The translations under genes and the position numbers were made by a program. A model generated the notes under the pieces. That model searched no databases and was not told the DNA's origin. It saw nothing but the letters and a program-made list of their open reading frames with translations. A DNA stretch of 27,487 nucleotides from JBALVT01 sp036961345. GTDB taxonomy: Bacteria > Pseudomonadota > Gammaproteobacteria > Pseudomonadales > Halieaceae. The stretch's first letter is position 1. Every line of letters starts with the position of its first letter. Location: NCBI GenBank assembly GCA_036961345.1, contig JBALVT010000038.1, positions 1 to 27,487 on the forward strand. Reading direction: 5' to 3'. Positions 24,748 to 27,487 of the stretch are shown piece after piece.

Positions 24748-26817
24748 CTAATTGTCTTTCAGTCGAGCCAAAAGCTCCGCCGATATAGGAAGAAGGCCGG
24801 CATCTTCTGCAGCGGCGCGTTCGCGGGCGATGTGTGCCTCTGCCTTGGTCAAGAGTGCCTGATAGCGAGGTTCATCAACGAGGTCTTCAAACAAGGGGTG
24901 ATTCAAAAGACCCACTGCATCGGACATGGTTCTTTCGATCTGGTGCTCCAGGGCATCAATGGCTGCACTCATGTTACCTTCGGCTGCGGCAATGACAGCG
25001 CCAACAAAATCTGTTAAATAGCATCGCCCATCGGGATCAGATTCAAGAATGCTGTGCAAGTCTTTGAGCTTACCAAGATAGAACAGAGCACTGGTATTTT
25101 TACCGAGCTTACGGCGCAGATAGAGCGATAGAGTAGCTCCGATGCAGTTCCTTGCAATGCTAAAATGCGTTCCCCATTTATCCACGTCCGCTTCGTCAAA
25201 GGGACTGAGCCATGACAGTGCCACTTCATGATTGCCCTCAATGCTCTGCCACAATGCTACAGCCAGAGCGGCCTTTGGGTCTTCTCTGGCTCCCTCCGCT
25301 GCCGCCACCGAGAGACCTACCCGGTGGGCATCTTCCAGGCGGCCTGTCGCAGCATAGAGGCCGAGTGCCAAAACCGGATTAAGGGTCTCGAAGACTTCTC
25401 CACCACCCAGCTCGGTCGCAACAATTTGAATGTTAGAAGTAACGATTCCGTCCGAAAACGCCACCTCATCGGCAAGCAGAAGTTCCAGAGCTGCCTTGTA
25501 CTCGCCTTTGTACAGCATTGTGTCTGCGCGGGAACAACTTATCCATCGTATGTCCGGATCAATCGCTTCCATTTGCCGTAGGACCGCTTCGCTCCGGTCA
25601 AACTCAAGACGATATAAGTACTCGTAATTAAGGTCTGTGAGCGCTTTCAAAGAAGCAGGGTCGCGTTCCACGGCCTTTCTCAGCGTAGACATTACGGGTG
25701 CCTCGGGATCACCCAGTAGCATCAAGGCCGCAGCCTTCAGCCCATAGCCCCGACTGTAGTTGGGGTTGAGAGCAATGGCCTTCTCGGCCTGTTCAAGTGC
25801 AGCCTCAAGATCTCCAGCGACCCGAAAGCATAGGGACCTGACGCCATAGGTCTCGGCAGAGCCTCCCTGTAGCTCTATTGCGTGGTTCAGGAGCGCCGTT
25901 GCCGCCTCAAGCGCTTCTTCCAGCGGCGTTAAGCCGTAGCCACGGTTCGTCAGCAGTATATGGGCATCGGCCAGACCGACCATAGCCGGTGCGAAGTCCG
26001 GATCGCCTTCCAGAGCCTTCTCAAAATGTACCTTCCCGCGGTTGATGTCATCGCGGGTGCGCTTGTTGAGGAACTGTTGACCCAACAGATAGTGTTCATA
26101 GGCGTCGATGTTTGACGTGCGTTTTGTCTGCGGCGCTTTGATGTCCTGACCGCCAAGGATCAGACCCTTGAGTTCGCCGACAATCGCCGTAGAAATCTCG
26201 TCCTGAATGGCAAAGATGTCATCAAGGTCACGGTCATAGGTCTCGGACCAAAGGTGCGACGAGTTGCGGGTCTCAATAAGCTGGGCGGTGATGCGCACCC
26301 GGTTGCCCGCCTTGCGAACAGAGCCTTCGAGAATATAGGCGACCCCGAGAATGGTACCGATTTCCGAGATTGGCTTGTTGGCTCCCTTGAAGCTGAAAGA
26401 AGAGGTCCGCGCGATGACGGTCAGTTCCTTGATCCTCGCCAACAGGTTGAGTAGTTCCTCAGAAATACCGTCGGAGAAGTATTCTTGCTCAGGATCAGAG
26501 CTCATATTCACAAAGGGCAATACGGCAATCGATTCAGTTTCGATTTTCTGGGCAGGTATTTCGGGAGCAATGATACCGGAGACTAGATCACTCTCCCTAT
26601 GTAGGCCATCCCAGCGCAAGTCGAATATCCAGGACAGGACCAAAGCGACAGGAAAGCCAATGCCGAGTGCCGCAAGGATCACTTGCATGATCCAGGTCGC
26701 TGCACCGTAGTTATCCAAGACAAGGTCAGCTACCTGGGCAACACCCCAAGCCATAACCGAGTAGGCAATTCCCACTTGCATAACGTGGCGGCGTTTCAAT
26801 TCTGATATCAATGACAT
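24748..26817 (-). CDS. Two-TM protein with FlgO-like domain and C-terminal TPR repeats
   Basis: A 689-residue protein. Two hydrophobic segments (about 13-33 and 42-65) lie close to the N-terminus. A domain at about 95-215 carries SIAVLPFVNMSSDPEQEYFSDGI and EGSVRKAGNRVRITAQLI, the pattern seen in FlgO-like/TolB-N-like modules of many proteobacterial adenylate-cyclase- and CadC-related proteins. The rest (about 225-670) is made of helical TPR-like repeats (for example LEQAEKAIALNPNYSRGYGL). Unlike many relatives it has no N-terminal winged helix or cyclase domain, so no enzymatic or DNA-binding output is visible. It probably works as a membrane scaffold or sensor. AAGGA precedes the ATG. It sits alone between IS copy 2 and the IS remnant; a link with the sensory operon is possible but unproven. 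Confidence 0.85.
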   Translation of the reverse strand: MSLISELKRRHVMQVGIAYSVMAWGVAQVADLVLDNYGAATWIMQVILAALGIGFPVALVLSWIFDLRWDGLHRESDLVSGIIAPEIPAQKIETESIAVLPFVNMSSDPEQEYFSDGISEELLNLLARIKELTVIARTSSFSFKGANKPISEIGTILGVAYILEGSVRKAGNRVRITAQLIETRNSSHLWSETYDRDLDDIFAIQDEISTAIVGELKGLILGGQDIKAPQTKRTSNIDAYEHYLLGQQFLNKRTRDDINRGKVHFEKALEGDPDFAPAMVGLADAHILLTNRGYGLTPLEEALEAATALLNHAIELQGGSAETYGVRSLCFRVAGDLEAALEQAEKAIALNPNYSRGYGLKAAALMLLGDPEAPVMSTLRKAVERDPASLKALTDLNYEYLYRLEFDRSEAVLRQMEAIDPDIRWISCSRADTMLYKGEYKAALELLLADEVAFSDGIVTSNIQIVATELGGGEVFETLNPVLALGLYAATGRLEDAHRVGLSVAAAEGAREDPKAALAVALWQSIEGNHEVALSWLSPFDEADVDKWGTHFSIARNCIGATLSLYLRRKLGKNTSALFYLGKLKDLHSILESDPDGRCYLTDFVGAVIAAAEGNMSAAIDALEHQIERTMSDAVGLLNHPLFEDLVDEPRYQALLTKAEAHIARERAAAEDAGLLPISAELLARLKDN

Positions 26818-26975
26818 GCGGTTCCTTCTTCGGCGCCCCCGTCAAGTATCATGGGCGAAACTGGATAGATTGAAAAGTCGTCTGAATTTGGAGGAATACA
26901 GGAAGGATCATTGCCCTCATTTGTCTTAATCTACAAGAAATAGCAGGCTATTGGCAATCGTCAAGCCATTATCGG

Positions 26976-27183
26976 GGTACTGAAAAGTTAACCATTTCAG
27001 ACTGCAGTAATCTGACCTAGATTCTCAAGCAACCACCCTACTCCACTCAGCGAACGAACTGACCCTGAGATCCCTATCATGCTGGGCCCTCACTAGGTGC
27101 CTGCCAAGATTGAATGGATTTTGAACGGCAGCATGCGTGACAACGAAACGCTGTGCCTGCATGGTCGACTTGAACTTACACAC
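26976..27183 (-). mobile_element. IS6-family remnant (third copy, truncated)
   Basis: The left end GGTACTGAAAAGTTAA at 26976 matches the inverted repeats of the two full copies. Homology runs to about 27183 and stops abruptly within the transposase gene, so only the transposase 3' part and one end remain. Orientation is the same as in copies 1 and 2. The break coincides with the start of an unrelated sequence that carries a CTGTAGGTG repeat. Confidence 0.85.
27025..27183 (-). pseudogene. Truncated IS6-family transposase (last ~52 codons)
   Basis: Translating the minus strand from about 27180 gives an uninterrupted stretch CKFKSTMQAQRFVVTHAAVQ, continuing NPFNLGRHLVRAQHDRDLRV and ending FAEWSRVVA before TGA at 27027-27025. 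It lines up residue by residue with positions ~177-227 of the two full transposases. All catalytic residues are missing, so it cannot work. The frame is still open despite the truncation, so the loss may not be very old. Confidence 0.88.
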
Positions 27184-27487
27184 CTGTAGGTGGCGAATTT
27201 CTGATTTATGATAAGAATTAACCTGTTACCCGTTCGGCCCTGTCTCGAAGTTCGGTTTTGAAAACCCCTTACCCCTCTTCGTCTTACTGCAACACAGCTC
27301 GGTATAACCTACTCCCAGGCTCGGCATAAGATCGGTCTCGGTCACCCTGCCCTACTCCATCAGGAAATCTCATTACCTTTCTTCAACTTACTGCCCACAT
27401 TCTCCACACACCATCCGCCTCATAATCGGGTGGTCTGTAGGTGAAATTTCCATGAGCACATAATCTTATTGATTTTTATAGGTTTTC
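27184..27487. other. Non-coding or unrecognised tail with an imperfect direct repeat
   Basis: No coding region of convincing length is present on either strand in these 304 bases. CTGTAGGTG + GCG + AATTTC (27184-27201) recurs as CTGTAGGTG + A + AATTTC (27435-27450), 251 bp apart in the same direction. The first copy sits exactly at the breakpoint of the IS remnant, inside the palindrome CACCTGTAGGTG (27181-27192). The unit may be an end of another mobile element or a repeat array that continues past the window. Confidence 0.4.

Noticed and set aside
27184..27487. Integron attC site or group II intron
   Set aside because: I could not find paired R/L boxes of attC, nor a GTGYG start or domain V hairpin of a group II intron.
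1..27487. CRISPR arrays, tRNA or rRNA genes
   Set aside because: No regularly spaced repeats and no cloverleaf or rRNA signatures were seen in any gap.

Overview
The window looks like a piece of a Gram-negative, probably marine gammaproteobacterial chromosome. The evidence is a TonB-dependent receptor and an outer-membrane barrel, a Tat-exported sulfatase, periplasmic signal peptides, moderately high G+C, and gene types common in Spongiibacteraceae/Halieaceae-like bacteria. That placement is an inference; no rRNA or other marker gene is present. No tRNA, rRNA or CRISPR array was seen.

Region 1 (1-478) is the 3' end of a Cu+-type P-type ATPase. Region 2 (747-12294) is a catabolic island built around an AraC-type regulator. 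On the minus strand, reading away from the regulator, lie a TonB-dependent receptor, an outer-membrane barrel and a formylglycine-type sulfatase. Divergently, on the plus strand, lie an acyl-CoA ligase, a carboxymuconolactone-decarboxylase-family protein, an unusual thiolase, an SMP-30/gluconolactonase-like protein and an SDR dehydrogenase. A reasonable reading is uptake of a sulfated organic acid or sterol/terpenoid-like molecule, desulfation, CoA activation and chain cleavage. The substrate cannot be read from sequence.

Region 3 (13133-23630) is the most striking part: a tightly packed six-gene minus-strand operon. In transcription order it encodes a UrtA-like periplasmic urea/amide-binding protein with no ABC permease genes; a 1394-residue hybrid histidine kinase (dCache-HAMP-PAS-HisKA-HATPase-REC-REC-HPt); a receiver-PP2C/SpoIIE-phosphatase-HATPase protein; a STAS anti-sigma-factor antagonist; a six-TM K+ channel with a cyclic-nucleotide-binding-like domain; and a divergent Na/Pi-cotransporter-like membrane protein with a PhoU-like tail. 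Together they suggest a pathway from extracytoplasmic ligand to phosphorelay to partner switch, genetically coupled to ion-transport proteins.

Two diverged but intact IS6-family elements in the same orientation (12348-13123 and 23852-24626) flank this operon. Beyond the second lies a two-TM/FlgO-like/TPR protein (24748-26817), then a third, truncated IS6-family remnant (26976-27183). The last 304 bases hold no recognisable gene but contain a short imperfect direct repeat of unknown origin.
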